From Fistulifera solaris (taxonomy: Eukaryota > Bacillariophyta > Bacillariophyceae > Naviculales > Stauroneidaceae), in assembly GCA_030295235.1 (NCBI GenBank), contig AP026162.1, positions 2,604,001-2,668,000 of the forward strand: a DNA stretch of 64,000 nucleotides, written 5' to 3'. The position numbers and the translations under genes are program-made. Within the stretch, counting starts at the first letter, position 1. Each line of letters begins with the position of its first letter. Shown piece by piece: positions 10,367-23,111 of the stretch. A model generated the notes under the pieces. The model had not been told where the DNA came from and made no database searches. It saw only the letters and a list, made by a program, of their open reading frames with translations.

Positions 10367-12576
10367 TCATTCCACATGAACTTGATGGAGATCCGTATGC
10401 AATTGCTGTATACTTTTTTGTAATTGGTGCCATTCTGTCTTGGAAAGCGTACATCCGTTACCACATTTCTCCGTGACACCCCGAAACGTCATTTGCAAAT
10501 TCCAAATTTGCGATTCAATGTGAGACGGCAATGCTTCATGTTCATTCCACGTAGTCGTTGTGTCATGGAAGGTGGGTGAAGTCGTTCCTTCCTCCTCCTG
10601 CTGATGTTTGGATCGTGTCACGGATGCCGTCGTTGCTTCAGACGAGTTTGAATTCGAAGCGTTGGAGGATCCCGACGACGACAACAGTTGACTCATGATT
10701 ACGGTTTGTCCACTCCACGCCCGATGTATTTTTGGCCACACCAATAACACTAAAACTGTCAAAGCAATTCCAATCGAAACAATCGATTGCAACAAGACGA
10801 CGGCACTCGGTGACGTATTGGGGTCATCAATGACTTGCGCGACGGCCATCGACATGGCCGTGATAATAGCCGAAATGGTGGCGGCATGAAAAATGGGATC
10901 TTTTCATTGAAACAAAAGGGTAAATCACGGGACAACCAGGCCAGAATGACGGCCAACAGATACAAACCACAAGAAATACCGGTTCCCACCAATGTGATCC
11001 AGTGATCGACATTGCCACAAACGACGCGTCCGGCGGTACCCAATTCGTTGAGTTCTGTGACCAATCGGGCATTGTCGTGGAGCGCAGCATAAATTTGTAA
11101 GGCGACTTGAGGTGCGATCAACATCCCGATCAAACACCACGTTTCTGTGGCGGTTACGGCACTGCGAATGGATTTCCGGGGTCCCTTGCTTTTACTGTTT
11201 TTGGAAGAATGACACGATGACCACAGCGAATACGGAATGCGTGCCAAGGCATCCAAACATCCCACTACGTACGTATCGAGCCATGGTTGGGATTCGGACG
11301 AACGTCCCAGACGTTGGACCGCCGACAACGTCCCGTACACGCGCCACACGCGTCCCACCAAGACAGCTGCCACCAGAGCAATGGGCAATTGCACCAAGGG
11401 TCCTCGTAATTGACAATATTCGTCTTTCGTCGGAAGATGCGTAAACGAAAACACAATTTGCACCAAACACGCGGCCGCCATGAGAGCCAAGAAGGGTGCT
11501 TGCGCCAATCGCATCATGGCGTGTTGTCGATACACAACAATGGCCCCGAAACAAACGAAAGCAAACATTCCGGCGACCGCAATCACGACCGCCAACACAA
11601 TTTTCGTGCGATTTCCGACGACGGCAATCTCCGGAGGTGGTGACACGTACACGACTTTGGATGGTACCGTTTGTGCCACATCCAATCGCACTTGTTCTCC
11701 TTCCGCAGTGAGTCCTAGAGGAACAACCGCTTGTCCCAATAACACAAAGGGCCGGGCGCCCATTTTTTCATAGATCGAATTGTCGTTTGTGGGCAACGGA
11801 AATTCAATCGTAATCGGAATGGTCGTACGATACAATGTGGTAGTATTCTGTCGTCGCAATTTCCATTTGCACCATCGTCCGTAATAATAATCTTCACCCA
11901 TAAGGGTCAATCCATTCAAAGTGACATTGGGATTGTACACCCACTTGTCGGCGGTTTCGGGGAATTCCGCTACCGGTTCTCCTGGCAAGGGTTGATCCGC
12001 TTGCGCACGGGTCAGAACGGCATCTTCGGAACGCGTATCGCGAATCGGATCACACCATCCTTGCAACGCATCACACAAATGGAGTCGAAAATAAATTTCC
12101 CAAATATCCGGCAATGTCTTGTTTTGTAAAGGAATGGTGACTTGGGCAAAATCCATTTCCAAATCCATTCCGACCGTATAAGGACGTCCGAGAAACAATT
12201 GCGGTTCCTGTTCGAGGTCGTACGAATTCACCGACAGCATTGTGCCGGCAAAACATTCCGGCAACAGTTGCGATTCATCCGACAAGGCAAACATTTCTTC
12301 ATTGCTGCTCTCAATGAGATTGGATTTTTGGGATTCTTGCGCCGAAGAATTCCACGTCGTTTGCCAACACATGGTGGCATTGCCCCCTTGATCGTACCCA
12401 TTGCGGGTTCCAAATAGTACTGTAGTGTTGTTGTTGCTTTGCAAAGATCGGTGCGGAGCGACTTGTTGCGACAAAGCCGACACGGCGTTTTGCGTACAAC
12501 AACAACAGCAGACGAGAAGGAAGAAGGATGCTGCATCTATCATTCTTCGGCTGAGTGAAGTTGATTCCAGGTTCAT
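10367..12576 (-). CDS. Class C (GABA-B-like) seven-transmembrane receptor
   Basis: A signal peptide (about residues 12-35, including FFLLVCCCCC) leads into an extracellular part of about 280 residues with cysteines and N-x-S/T sites. Seven membrane segments follow: KIVLAVVIAVAGMFAFVCFG, the PFLALMAAACLVQIVFSF region, LVQLPIALVAAVLVGRVW, CLIGMLIAPQVALQIYAAL, ITLVGTGISCGLYLLAVILA, HAATISAIITAMSMAVAQVI and SIVSIGIALTVLVLLVW. The FNEK sequence before segment six matches the class C hallmark. The frame steps at 10901-10904 (T4 on the plus strand, fitting T5), after which the last two segments and a Ser-rich, partly helical cytoplasmic tail read on. There is no obvious Venus-flytrap ligand domain. 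It is likely a plasma-membrane receptor; ligand and G-protein coupling are unknown. Confidence 0.72.
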
Positions 12577-12635
12577 GTTCCAGGAAGCGAAAGGTAGGAT
12601 ATGTTGATAGACGGCAAGTCGAGTAATAGGAACGT

Positions 12636-12662
12636 TTCATTCATTCATTCATTCATTCATTC
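12636..12662. repeat. (ATTC)n microsatellite
   Basis: A perfect run of about six ATTC units, 60 bp upstream of the receptor start. Confidence 0.95.
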
Positions 12663-12926
12663 AACAACACGGATCTTCGTTTCCAGTCCATCAAAAACGG
12701 CGCGCCACGAAAGATCTTCTACTGTATGCAGCATTCGGAACGATACGGAATCCGGATGGTACAGTCAACTATCGTTAAGTAATCGTCAAACACGTTCTCT
12801 AAGAGTGTCCATTGGACACTTCACATCTATAGTCGAGTCTTGGCGGAATGTCACTATCGAACTGAATGTAGTAGTGGACGACGACGCTCGGTTTTGTTTA
12901 CTCGCGGGTTGAAGTGGGTCGGAGCA

Positions 12927-13192
12927 ATGGCGCAACCGTCTGTCATTCGTCACAACGAAGCATTGGCGAAACGAACTCGAACCTTAGCACTTTCCATCCG
13001 TTCCTTAGAATGATCATTACCGATCCGAAAATGGCTCATTTCTTTCTCGTTGGAACGAGCCACTTGAAGCATCAAAAAGCATTCCAAGGAGTAATAACCT
13101 GTGTTTGTACATTCTTTGTTGGACTGGTCGTCGTTCCTGTAGCAGCGGGTCGTCCCACTCGTTCGATCAAGACTGCAATGATACCGAAATGA
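12927..13192 (+). CDS. Possible small protein, uncertain model
   Basis: The ATG at 12927 opens MAQPSVIRHNEALAKRTRTL and stops after 28 codons. Beyond that, another frame with a possible intron (GTAATA...GTAGCAG, about 13091-13145) would end RPTRSIKTAMIPK at 13192. I recognise no family and cannot join the parts convincingly. An antisense frame of similar length exists. The region 13193-13376 is otherwise empty. Confidence 0.2.
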
Positions 13193-13376
13193 ATTCCACT
13201 CGACGACTGGGACGAAACTGGCAAATGTCAAAATACACACTACTATAATTTATGTTTCAACGGATGATATTCATGGAACAACGGTAATGTTGTTCGACAT
13301 CATGTGCAGATAACCAACACCTGGCGTGTCTTTTCTTTTCATTCGGTTATTCAACTCAAAATTCCTCGACTGACAT

Positions 13377-13768
13377 TTAGGCCTTCGTGTTACAAGTACC
13401 CGATCCCTCTGGATCACTCGGATCCCTCAGTACACATACTTTACTGGGAGAAACAGCTTGAGCGGTGATGGATATTCGAAACCCGTTAAGCAAGCGTTCG
13501 GAGTCACTTACTTTCGAGCGCAAATCAAGTCTCGTCGACACGTGAAAGTGATAAAATCATCCAAGGCACACACCAAACAATCCTTATCTTGCGATCGGGG
13601 AAAACACTGTCCTCCATTACTTCCACACGATTGACCGAACGTCGTGCATTCGGTCGAACAATCTCGATTTCCACAAAGGCCGAACAACAAGGCCTGCGCG
13701 GTCCTGCTGCAGAACGTCAAAACAAGCAAGAAGCGCGTAAGAAAAGATATGATTGATTGCATTGTCAT
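13377..13768 (-). CDS. Small secreted cysteine-rich protein, subfamily A
   Basis: Exon 1 is 13512-13768, the intron 13444-13511 (68 nt, phase 2, GTAAGT...TCTCCCAG) and exon 2 13377-13443. The signal peptide MTMQSIISFLTRFLLVLTFC is followed by LLFGLCGNRDCSTECTTFGQ and the same 11-cysteine pattern as the gene at 6128. Exon 2 encodes NKVCVLRDPSDPEGSGTCNTKA and a stop. The mature parts of the two proteins are close to identical over the first 45 residues (QDKDCLVCALDDFI is shared), so this is a fairly recent duplicate. The function is unknown; secretion is inferred from the signal peptide. Confidence 0.8.
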
Positions 13769-14060
13769 GTAATATACGCCAGTAGGGGCCTAAAACGTCA
13801 TAGAACGGAATTGAAGATGATGATGGCAAATGAATGTTTCGATCTTTTTTTCGTTTTGTCGGGTGTTGACGTTGTTGTGGGTTGTTTGGGGTGTCAAGCG
13901 TGCATTTTTGTGAAGGGATGAAGGATGTCGGCTGTCCAGCAAAGAGTGCGAAATTTTTTCGCATCTTCGGGTATATCGATGTCATGAGTACATTACTGTA
14001 TTAAATGAACACGTCATAGATTTCTGTTGTGCTACAGCGATGAATGCAATATAACATGAG

Positions 14061-14135
14061 AATGACGTTAAAATTCTGCCTCTCAGTACAAGTTTCTACG
14101 TAGAGCCTACGGCGAGGCAGAATTTTAACGTCGTT
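14061..14135. repeat. Short inverted repeat
   Basis: Arms of 22 bp (14061-14082 and 14114-14135, 21 of 22 matching) with the core GACGTTAAAATTCTGCCTC enclose a 31-bp loop. The arm recalls the GCGTTAAAAATTC near the end of the foldback element at 3803, so it may be a relic of a related mini-element. The rest of 13769-14717 holds nothing I can name. Confidence 0.75.
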
Positions 14136-14717
14136 TCCACGAAGAGGAGAGTCGTCGTGGAGAAATCATCGAACAAATCACGAGTCACGTGGCCCAAATA
14201 TGAATGCGCCTTTACCTTTAGCTAGAGCTAAAGAAAGCCATTCCAACATCTTTCGACTTTCGATCGTCTACCGTTTTGGACTCGCGGCTAGAAGCTATCA
14301 GTCGTGCTAATGTTAGGCCCACATATGAGACTCTTTTATGGATGGAAGTCGTCGTCCTGATGATAATTTTTAAAAAATGGCTAGTTTCAGGTTGTTGTAA
14401 ATTCCTCCCTCGTTTTCCGAACGATTAAGCCCGAAACACGCAAGGAAATACTCAATTTTATTTTAGTATCATGAAAAGTCAATCATACTTTAATCTTCAA
14501 GGAAAAAAGACTATATGGAATTTTTTTTGGCGAACCGAAGAACGCCACTCGATCACGCAGCATGAACGGCTACACGCAAAAAAAGTAACCAAACTTATCG
14601 TGTCTTTGAATATCCGTGCCAAAAATACCTTTCAATGCCGATGAGAAATCAATCGTCCTCGCATTGTGCAGAAACACTTTCGTCTCCATGTTGTTCCGTT
14701 CACTTCAATTGCCTTGG

Positions 14718-15127
14718 CTAGGCATTCGATGCACAAAATCCAGAGTCCTCTTCATCCAAATCATTCAACACGCATATTTCACTAAGAAACAAGAAAAGGC
14801 TTTGGGTGATATCGCTTTCCGAGCAAATGGCACGCACGACATAAGCAACAGATACTTACGCTCGATGGCAAATCACATCTCGTCGACACGGGAAACTAAC
14901 ACTATTATGTCTCACGCAAACCAAACAATCCTTATCATTGACTCTAGGAAAACACTCTCCCCGTTACTTCCGCAAGACTGGGCGAACGTTGTGCATTCGG
15001 TAGAGCATTCTCGGCTCCTTGAACAAAGGCCGAACAAGAAGGCGTGCACAGTCATGCTTGTGCAAGCCAAAACGACCAAGAAGCGCGCCGTGCAAGCTTG
15101 AATTGATTTCATTGTCGTGTAATTCAT
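14718..15127 (-). CDS. Small secreted cysteine-rich protein, subfamily A, apparent frameshift
   Basis: Exon 1 is 14860-15127, the intron 14782-14859 (GTAAGT...TTTCTTAG, 78 nt) and exon 2 14718-14781. The product starts MNYTTMKSIQACTARFLVVL (the Met at 15112 is an alternative start) with a signal peptide, then LFGLCSRSRECSTECTTFAQ. At a four-base C run (14959-14962; G4 on the coding strand) the frame is one base short. Adding one restores DKDCLVCVRHNSV, the phase-2 junction, and EICVLNDLDEEDSGFCASNA. The error is of the same kind as in conserved genes nearby, so this is probably an intact gene rather than a pseudogene, although a real frameshift is possible. It is more diverged than the 13377 copy. 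Confidence 0.65.
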
Positions 15128-15221
15128 ACAGGGCGTTGTAACATAAAGGAAAATGAAGTATAATATGGAGTATTATTCATTGTTTTGTCCTAATAGTAAA
15201 AGCAACGAAAATCCGACGCAC

Positions 15222-15434
15222 AACGAGAGTTATTGATAGATTGAGTCACGAGTTACGATTCAACGTATGACGGACTTACGTCAGTGTATTGGCGAGCAAT
15301 CTTGTTCGAACGTAAGAAGTAGGATGATAATTATATAGTGTGTAGTGAGTTACCGATTGGCTTTGTTATCGAAGTTGATCTTGTTATTGCGGTTATTCAT
15401 TGGATAATCGCTCAGAGGAACGTTTATCTTCGCT
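15222..15434 (+). repeat. 5' LTR (213 bp)
   Basis: Begins AACGAGAGTTATTG and ends ATCTTCGCT. It matches 21696-21908 with no difference that I could see. It lacks the usual TG...CA ends. Confidence 0.93.
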
Positions 15435-18400
15435 GGTTATGAGCCCAGTTCACGCCGATTGGATTTGATTCGATTGAAAAGCGTGAATCTGAGTGTGTTG
15501 AAGTCATTCTCTCTGGTGGATGACTGATCGTGGAGAAGAAGAGGAAAGCCTTCCATCGTTACAGGAAGAAGAAGAGGAGCCCGACAGGCTTCATTTGAAC
15601 GTTTTCTGGCAAGGAGAAAGAGATTCGGATTCGGATTCGGAGTCGGAAGAAGAAGAAGAAAAGGATTCGGATTCGGAGTCGGAAGAAGAAGAAGAAAAGA
15701 TGGCCGACGACGATAATTTGGACTATTTGAGCCAGAAACTTCGGAGTTGCTCTGGCGACCGACCGTACCACCCAGGAAGTTAAGAAGAAGAAACCTTTGG
15801 TCGAAGCTAAGGATCGAGAAAGTATGAAGCCGAAGGAGAAGTCCCAGCTGCATGAAATTGCTACGGCGGGCATCGGAAACGAAGTTCGAGATCATGGATT
15901 CGATCAATTTGAATGATGGAGAAGCGGTTGCGACTCTGTCGAAGGCATACCGTGTTGATTTACGCATCGCTGAAGTTCGTGCGGTGGCGAACGATACGAC
16001 ATGGATGATGTTTTTCAGATTCCGCTCGGAGTTTGTGGCGCACCCGGATTTTTCGGTGCCGATTCCGACCGCACGCAGCGAAATGGTAAATTTGTTTACT
16101 GGATATTACAAGTTGGATATGGATACTATCAAGAAAGCTTGTGATTTCTACGCGGTGCAAGGTGCAGATTGGCAGGTCGAGAATTTGCAATGGACCGGGA
16201 ATTGATCCTCAACTGTTGCTCGCCCGACTTGCGAACTCTGATTGAGACACAGGCCCAGAGTGTACCCTACGGAAAAGAGGCGGCCTACCAGAGCGGGCCG
16301 GTCTACTTTAAGATGATGATGGATTACGTTATCGTGCGTGATTCGTCGGCTATCCGAGGGCTTATCAGTCAGTTCGAGTCGACACGGTTAAGAACTTTCC
16401 GGGAGAAAATGTGCGCGACTATAATACGGTTGCGGTGGGCGTTTACAATATGCTCGCAACTTCGATGAACTTATCGGCTAATGCGGCGATTCCGGATATG
16501 GCGAAGCTTGTGAAGCGTGGATTGATCGCGAGCTCTACCGGAGTTTAATAGCGATTTGACAGCCCATTCGGTGCTATTGGGACGCGATTGTACCGTTGAG
16601 GCTTTGACCGATAAAGCCAACGAGTTGTATTCTGGCTTATTGGGAGCAAGTCTTTGGGTTGCTGGCGATGGAAAGCAAAGCGACTCTGGATTCTTTGCCG
16701 GGAACTGCTATGAGTGCGGTGAGAAAGGACACAAGTCTGTCGATTGTCCGAAGAAGAAGAAGGACGGCGATGGAAATAACAACTCTGGCAACCGTGGTTC
16801 GGGCAATGGTCGTGGAAATGGCCGTGGTGGACGCGGAGGCCGTGGAGGAGGTCGTGGTGGTCGTGGCGGACGCGGTGGTGGAAGAGGCGGAGGCGATTCG
16901 AACGGTTCGAATGACAAGAAAGAAAAGGATCCCTTCAGTACCCCGCCCAAGAAAGGCGAAAGTCACACGAAGACCATCAATGGAAAGACTTACCATTGGT
17001 GTGGACGGTGCAATCGCGGGTCGATCACGACACGACCAGCATCGAGCTATGTTAGCGTTAAAAGCGAGCGAACCTTCGGATACCAAGTCGTCTGACAAGT
17101 CGGATGACAAGAAGGAGTCCGGAAACTTCGCAGGGCGCTTTGACGCCAGCGTTTTTAATGGGCCGCTTCAGTGGTTTTCTGGACCACTGGAGCAGATGGC
17201 CCAAACTCTCCAGAATTGGAAAGGAGTTTATGAAGACAAGCTTCCGAAGCAAGCTCGGGATTATTGGGCTGTTACTTTGGTTGCTTATGGTTGGAGTTAT
17301 GATTTTCGAAGCGATTGTCGATGGTTCGTGTTCGGCCGATTGTTTTGATGGAAATGCCACTTCGCTTGCATTTTATGGCGGAGGGTGTGTTAGGATTTGG
17401 TTCTGTTGCCCCAGTTTGGTTTGACGTTACACGCAGACCGATTGTGCGCGACAGAGAGAGAGTTGGAAAGAAGAAGCGACGTCGTCGCTTGCCGTGGTTT
17501 CGCGAGGAGCAAGACTCGGGAGTCAAAACGCGTCACGAAACGTCCTGGATTCCTAGGAGACGAGATTTCTGAGTGGATTAAAGGATGGGCAGATATACCC
17601 GTTCGCTATGTTCCTCACGATTCCTGAGATGTTCGATGAAGCGTACGTGCCAATCCTGAATTTTTGGATCTCCTCTGTGGTTTTGGTCGATTCAAATGGC
17701 TACGGTGCCTCTCGTTGACAGAAAATCTGGCATTGACAGACAATCTGGTTACATGCTTAGCGACACTCAAGCCGCTTACGTACAACAATCTGAGTCCTGT
17801 TGATGGATGTGTTCAATTACAGAGCGTCTACTTTGGTGCAATGAATGATACTTCTATTGTGTTCGATACTGGCGCGTCAACTGGTGTTACCCCACATCAC
17901 GATGATTTTATTGATTTCACTCTGAGTGATTCGTCTTTGACCGGGATCGCTCAGCAAGCACGAAGTTCGTGGTTCGGGTACTGTTTCCTGGACGGTTCGA
18001 GATGATACTGGACAAGAGCATGCATTGAAAACGCGGGCTCTTTATGTGCCTGACGCTCAAGTTCGCTCTTTAGTCCACAAGTGCATTTGCAGCTCGAAGC
18101 TAGAGGGGGTCGTGGTGAATTTCGGAGTCACGGAAAAGGGTTCTGTCTTTCGATTTCCTTTTACGAAGAAGTCGTTGACGTTCCATGCGACACATGACCG
18201 ACTTCCCGATTGCACGTTTAGCGACGGATGCTGTTGACGACCTCTCTGCGTTTTCCGAGTTTTACGCCGCCTCAGGTTGCGGTGGAAGAAAATGTCCATC
18301 TTTCACCGGGCAGTGCGAGTTGAAACTGTTACACGATCGTTTGGGACACTTTAATTTCCCTTGGATTCAGCGACTCACGCGAGTTCGAGAGGGGGATAGA

Positions 18401-21400
18401 GTGCAGGAGCCCATTTTGCGAACAAAATACAAGTCTACGCCCTCTTGTGCGCCGCCGATCTGTGCTTCGTGTCAGTTTGGCAAGGCAAAACGAAAGGCTA
18501 TTGGAACGGAAAACAAGTCGAAAGTCCCAGAGAGAGATGGTTCGTTGAAAGAAGGTATCTTGACGCCAGGTCAGATGGTATCGACGGATCAGTACGTGTC
18601 AAGTGTGTCGGGTCGACGATCGCATACTTACGGGAAAGAGCAAGAGCAAGACAAGTTCAAGTGTGGGACAATCTTTGTGGATACGGCTACGACGTACCTG
18701 TATGTCGAAAATCAAGTGTCCACGTCGTCAACGGAAACTATTCGATCAAAACATATGTTCGAGAGAGAGCCTCGTTCGTATGGAGTTGAAGTCAAGGAGT
18801 ACCAGCGCAGATTTAGGAGTGTTCAAGTCGCAGGAATTTCTGAAGGATTTGGAGTTGCAAGGACAGCGAATCCATTTCTCCGGTGTCGGTGCACACCATC
18901 AGAACGGAATTGCAGAGAACGCGATCCGAACTGTGACAGAAAGCGCGAGGACGATGCTACTGCACGCGATGATTCACTGGCCAAGCGAAACGTCCGGTGG
19001 ACTTATGGCCATTTGCGGTAGACTATGCGGTGTACTTATGGAACAGGTTACCGAAGCAGGATTCGGGACTTGCACCGGTCGAGCTACTGTCTGGAGTTAC
19101 GATGGATATGAGTGTACTTCAGCGAATGAGAGTGTTCGGATGTCCGTGCTACGTTCTGGATACTAGGATTCAAGACGGAAAGAAATTACCGAAGTGGAAG
19201 CCGAAAAGTCGAAGAGGTCAGTTCTTGGGAATGTCGAAGCGACACGCAAGTACAATTGGGCTTATTAGGAATTTGAGAACGGGAGCGGTTTCGCCACAGT
19301 TTCACGTGGTGTACGATGACAAGTTCACGACGATTCCGTTGGTTCCGAAACCTGATGTCGAAGAGCCCGAACCAAAGGATTGGGAAGAGTTACTTACATT
19401 TAGCCGAGATAAAGTTGAACCCGAGGATGGACAAGAATTACCTTTGCTACACGAGGATTGGTTGACTGACGAAGAAAAGAAACAGAGAGAGTTGTTAATT
19501 CGACGACAAACACAAGAGAGAAACTTGGCTCCGGGACCTCGCCATCGAGAACCGAGAGTCGAGCCGAATCAGATTCATGCGGATCAAGATCAAGATGAAG
19601 TTCCTATGTTTGCTCCAGAGAGAGATGATAGTGATGATGAGGATGTGGAAGAACCTGCTCCTCGTCGAAGTGAGAGACCGCTGACGTTGGAATCGCGAAG
19701 TATTACGGTTCCGATTTCGTAAATCGGCCTGTTAGTCGTGGAAGATTTTATGGGCCCGACGACGATGACAACATTGAAGAAGTTTATATTGCTGAGCGCG
19801 ATATGACGAAATTCGGAAAGGAGACCGAGTCTGAGCTGATAGAGAAAGTACAGAAAGAGTTTGGTCTTCCGTCGGAGAATGAAGCTTTTCTGGCGAGTCT
19901 GGATTTTGATGGGGACATCTTGTCGCGAGGGAAATTGGGGTGCGCATGCTTTGTTGATGCGATCGAACGTCGATGAGGACGGATTGCTCGATGATTTGCA
20001 TCCTTTGGCGTTTGCTAAAGCGAACAACGAAGACACTCCGAATTACCACCAAGCCGATGAATGGACCGAATAGTGAGGGCTATCGTCAGCGATGGTCGAA
20101 GAGATCGAGTCGTTGGAAAGTTTGGATCCTTGGGACGTGGTTCCGAGATCTGACGCAGTTGAAAAGGGAGCGAATATCTTGCCGAGCACTTGGGCGTTCA
20201 AATGCAAAAAGATACCCCGATGGTCGGATCAAGAAATTTAAGGCAAGATGGTGCATTCGCGGAGATCGTCAAATTGAGGGCGCTGATTTCTTTGAGACGT
20301 ATGCCCCAGTGGTTTCGTGGAGTACCGCTCGTTTGCTGTTGATTCTGTCGATCGTCTTGGGCTTGGCTACGAAGCAAGTCGACTATACGTTGGCGTTTGT
20401 GCAGGCTGACCTGAACGAGGAAGTGTTCTGTGAGATGCCGAAAGGATTCGAGCGTCCGGGATAATGCGTGTTGAGATTGAAGAAAAGTGTTTATGGGTTA
20501 AGACAGAGTCCCTTGAACTTCTTTAATTGTTTGAAGAAGGGATTGGAAGATCGAGGATTTGTTCAGTCGAAGAATGAACCTTGTTTGTTTATGTCGAGAA
20601 AAGTTGTTTGCTTGACTTACGTTGATGATTGCCTGTTCTTCGCGACGTGAGGAACGCGACATCGATGCAGTGATTGACGATCTGGCGAACAACGAAAAGT
20701 TCCAGAGATTTCAGTTGAATATTGAAGACGATGTTGCTGGATTTCTTGGGATTTTGATTCAAAGAAAGGAAGATGGATCGATTGAGCTTTTGCAAAAGGG
20801 ATTGATTGATCGGATTTTAGTCACGATGGGTTTACAGGATTGTCGGACGAGTTCGACTCCTGCTGAATCGAAAACGCTTGGAAAGGATTCTGATGGAGAA
20901 GACTGTGTTGAGAAGTGGTCATATGCCTCAGTTGTCGGAATGATGATGTATTTGGCGTCGAAATCACGACCAGATATTGCGTTTGCGGTGCATCAATGTG
21001 CTAGGTTCACGCACTGCCCGAAACGAATAGCATTGAAACGAATTGGTCGTTATTTGAAAGCAACGAGTGATCGAGGGATGATTATTCGTCCGGATAAGGA
21101 CTTGAGATTGGATCTTTACGTGGATGCCGATTTCGCGGGATTATGGAATTCCGAAGACGCGAACGATCCTACGAGTGTGAAAAGTCGTACTGGGTATGTT
21201 ATTACGCTTGGAGGTGTTCCGGTGCTTTGGGGATCTAAGTTGCAAAGTGAGATTTCGTTGTCTACTACGGAAGCGGAATTTATCGCAGCGTCTATGGCAA
21301 TGAGACAGTTGTTACCCGTACGCGAAGTTATGGAAGAGCTGACGGAGCATTTCAAGATCGAGCGGAGTGCAGAGTCTACTGTTTCTATTGTGTGGGAAGA

Positions 21401-21695
21401 CAACAATGGAGCGCTTACTATGATGAACAACTCTTATCCAAAGATGACCCCTCGGACAAAGCATATTGCTTGCAAGTATTGGTGGTTCATTTCGCATATC
21501 AAAGATGGAGAGATCGAAGCGAGACGAATCGATACAGCTGAGCAGAAGGCGGATATATTTACGAAGGGCTTGTCGAAAGGAGAGTTCGAAACAAAGCGCA
21601 GGTTATTGATGGGTTGGTGAGACTCGTCGAAGTTATATGTGTTTAGAGAGATTTAGGATTTTAGGAAGAAGTTCGAAGCTACGATTGAGAGAGAG

Positions 21696-21908
21696 AACGA
21701 GAGTTATTGATAGATTGAGTCACGAGTTACGATTCAACGTATGACGGACTTACGTCAGTGTATTGGCGAGCAATCTTGTTCGAACGTAAGAAGTAGGATG
21801 ATAATTATATAGTGTGTAGTGAGTTACCGATTGGCTTTGTTATCGAAGTTGATCTTGTTATTGCGGTTATTCATTGGATAATCGCTCAGAGGAACGTTTA
21901 TCTTCGCT
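21696..21908 (+). repeat. 3' LTR (213 bp)
   Basis: Same sequence as the 5' LTR. It is preceded by a GA-rich polypurine tract (GAGAGAG) and followed by the target duplication CGCAC. Confidence 0.93.
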
Positions 21909-22201
21909 CGCACGGCGGCAAGAGATCCAATAAACTTCGTTAACCTTTACCCTTAAACTCTTACTGGTATTTGCAACAACGTTCACTCTATCGTCGACGA
22001 TTATAATTAATGTAAGAAAGAACGATCAGTAGTTGTAAACATGGCTCAGTTTCCATTACTCTCACTCAAGAAAAAAGCGTAGCTTTAACCTGACTTTAAA
22101 CTTAAATAAAATAGAATGCTACATTTCGGATTCTTTTGTAATCTAGAAAAGAATGATTGTCGTCATAATACTCTCTAGCGGACCATTCTTGGGCAAACCA
22201 A

Positions 22202-22588
22202 TCAGGCTCTTCGAAAGCATGTCCCGGCTTGTCCTTCATCAGGATTTTGGTATTCGGACACACATACTTTGCTGGGACCGTCCGAAACAACAGTGATCAA
22301 TACTTAGATGATACAAGAGAGCGACGATGACACATCGAAGAAAACGTACCCCGGAGCACAAATAAAATCGCTTAGACATTTGATTCCAAGTCCTCCAAAC
22401 GATGTGCACACCATACATTTGCTGTCTCCAAATCTATAATAACATTGCTCATCATTACTTCCGCAAGGTTGACGGTAATACGTGCATTCCGCGTCGCAAT
22501 CCGTGCTGGAGCACAAATCGAACAGCTGAGCATGAGAGGTCGTCCCCAAAATTAGAGACAGCGTTGCGAAAGTGATAAATTGGTGCAT
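22202..22588 (-). CDS. Small secreted cysteine-rich protein, subfamily A, divergent member
   Basis: Exon 1 is 22350-22588, the intron 22272-22349 (GTACGT...GTCCCAG, 78 nt, phase 2) and exon 2 22202-22271. The start at 22588 is chosen because MHQFITFATLSLILGTTSHA is a clear signal peptide; the frame is open 55 codons further upstream, but that part corresponds to untranslated sequence at the paralogous 6128 locus. The mature chain starts QLFDLCSSTDCDAEC and keeps the 11-cysteine frame, and exon 2 gives GKVCVSEYQNPDEGQAGTC. It is transcribed divergently from the DUF285 gene at 23112, with 523 bp between the starts, mirroring the arrangement at 3.3-6.5 kb. Confidence 0.8.
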
Positions 22589-23111
22589 TTCTTGTTTGTT
22601 CAATGCATGAAGGGTTAAGCCATCTCGTTTTGTATGATTGATTGGGTGCGGTGTCAACAGAGAGGGGGCACGATGCGCGAGAAAAGAGTATAAAGATCCA
22701 GCAAAAATCTTTTTGTTCGGCTGGAGATGGTCGCCGCAGTTATTCGAAAACAAAAACGGATGGTTTGACTATCGGGCATGATGTAGTGAAATTTTTCTCC
22801 AAATTCGGATACTGTTGTCAGCAGTACTCTTGTATATCAGAAAGACATCAGGGATCTTTCTGAATTGTTACTCGCGGAGAGAACATGAGTCTTGGTAAAT
22901 GGTACGGAGTAAATCGATAATCGATAATCGATTCATTCACTGGAAACATTTCACTCTCTTGTAACATGTAAAGTCAGCGTGCTGCGTGCTGCCACGTCTG
23001 ACAACTCACGGCCCCGCCGCCAGAAAATGAGGCCTTGATCTCGCGAGCATCATCAATAACTTCGCAGAAATTCTTTCACAAACAAAGATCGTAGCACAAA
23101 ACCAAACCAGA

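Larger units (their letters stand above)
15222..21908 (+). mobile_element. Ty1/Copia LTR retrotransposon, CoDi-like, young
   Basis: A full-length element flanked by the 5-bp duplication CGCAC (15217-15221 and 21909-21913). Its parts in order are: the 5' LTR; a primer site GGTTATGAGCCCAG directly after it, complementary to the anticodon arm of initiator tRNA-Met (the copia way of priming); gag (about 15.5-17.1 kb) with a CCHC knuckle and a Gly/Arg-rich tail; protease (DTGAS) near 17.9 kb; integrase at about 18.3-19.3 kb; reverse transcriptase (YVDD) at about 20.1-20.7 kb; RNase H at about 21.1-21.6 kb; a purine-rich tract; and the 3' LTR. The coding region looks broken, with about ten interruptions. 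The two LTRs look identical to me, so the insertion is recent. It lies between two subfamily A cysteine-rich genes. Confidence 0.93.

Noticed and set aside
22589-22753. Upstream in-frame Met of the 22202 cysteine-rich gene
   Set aside because: The extension has no relatives and corresponds to untranslated sequence at the paralogous 6128 locus; a good signal peptide starts at 22588.
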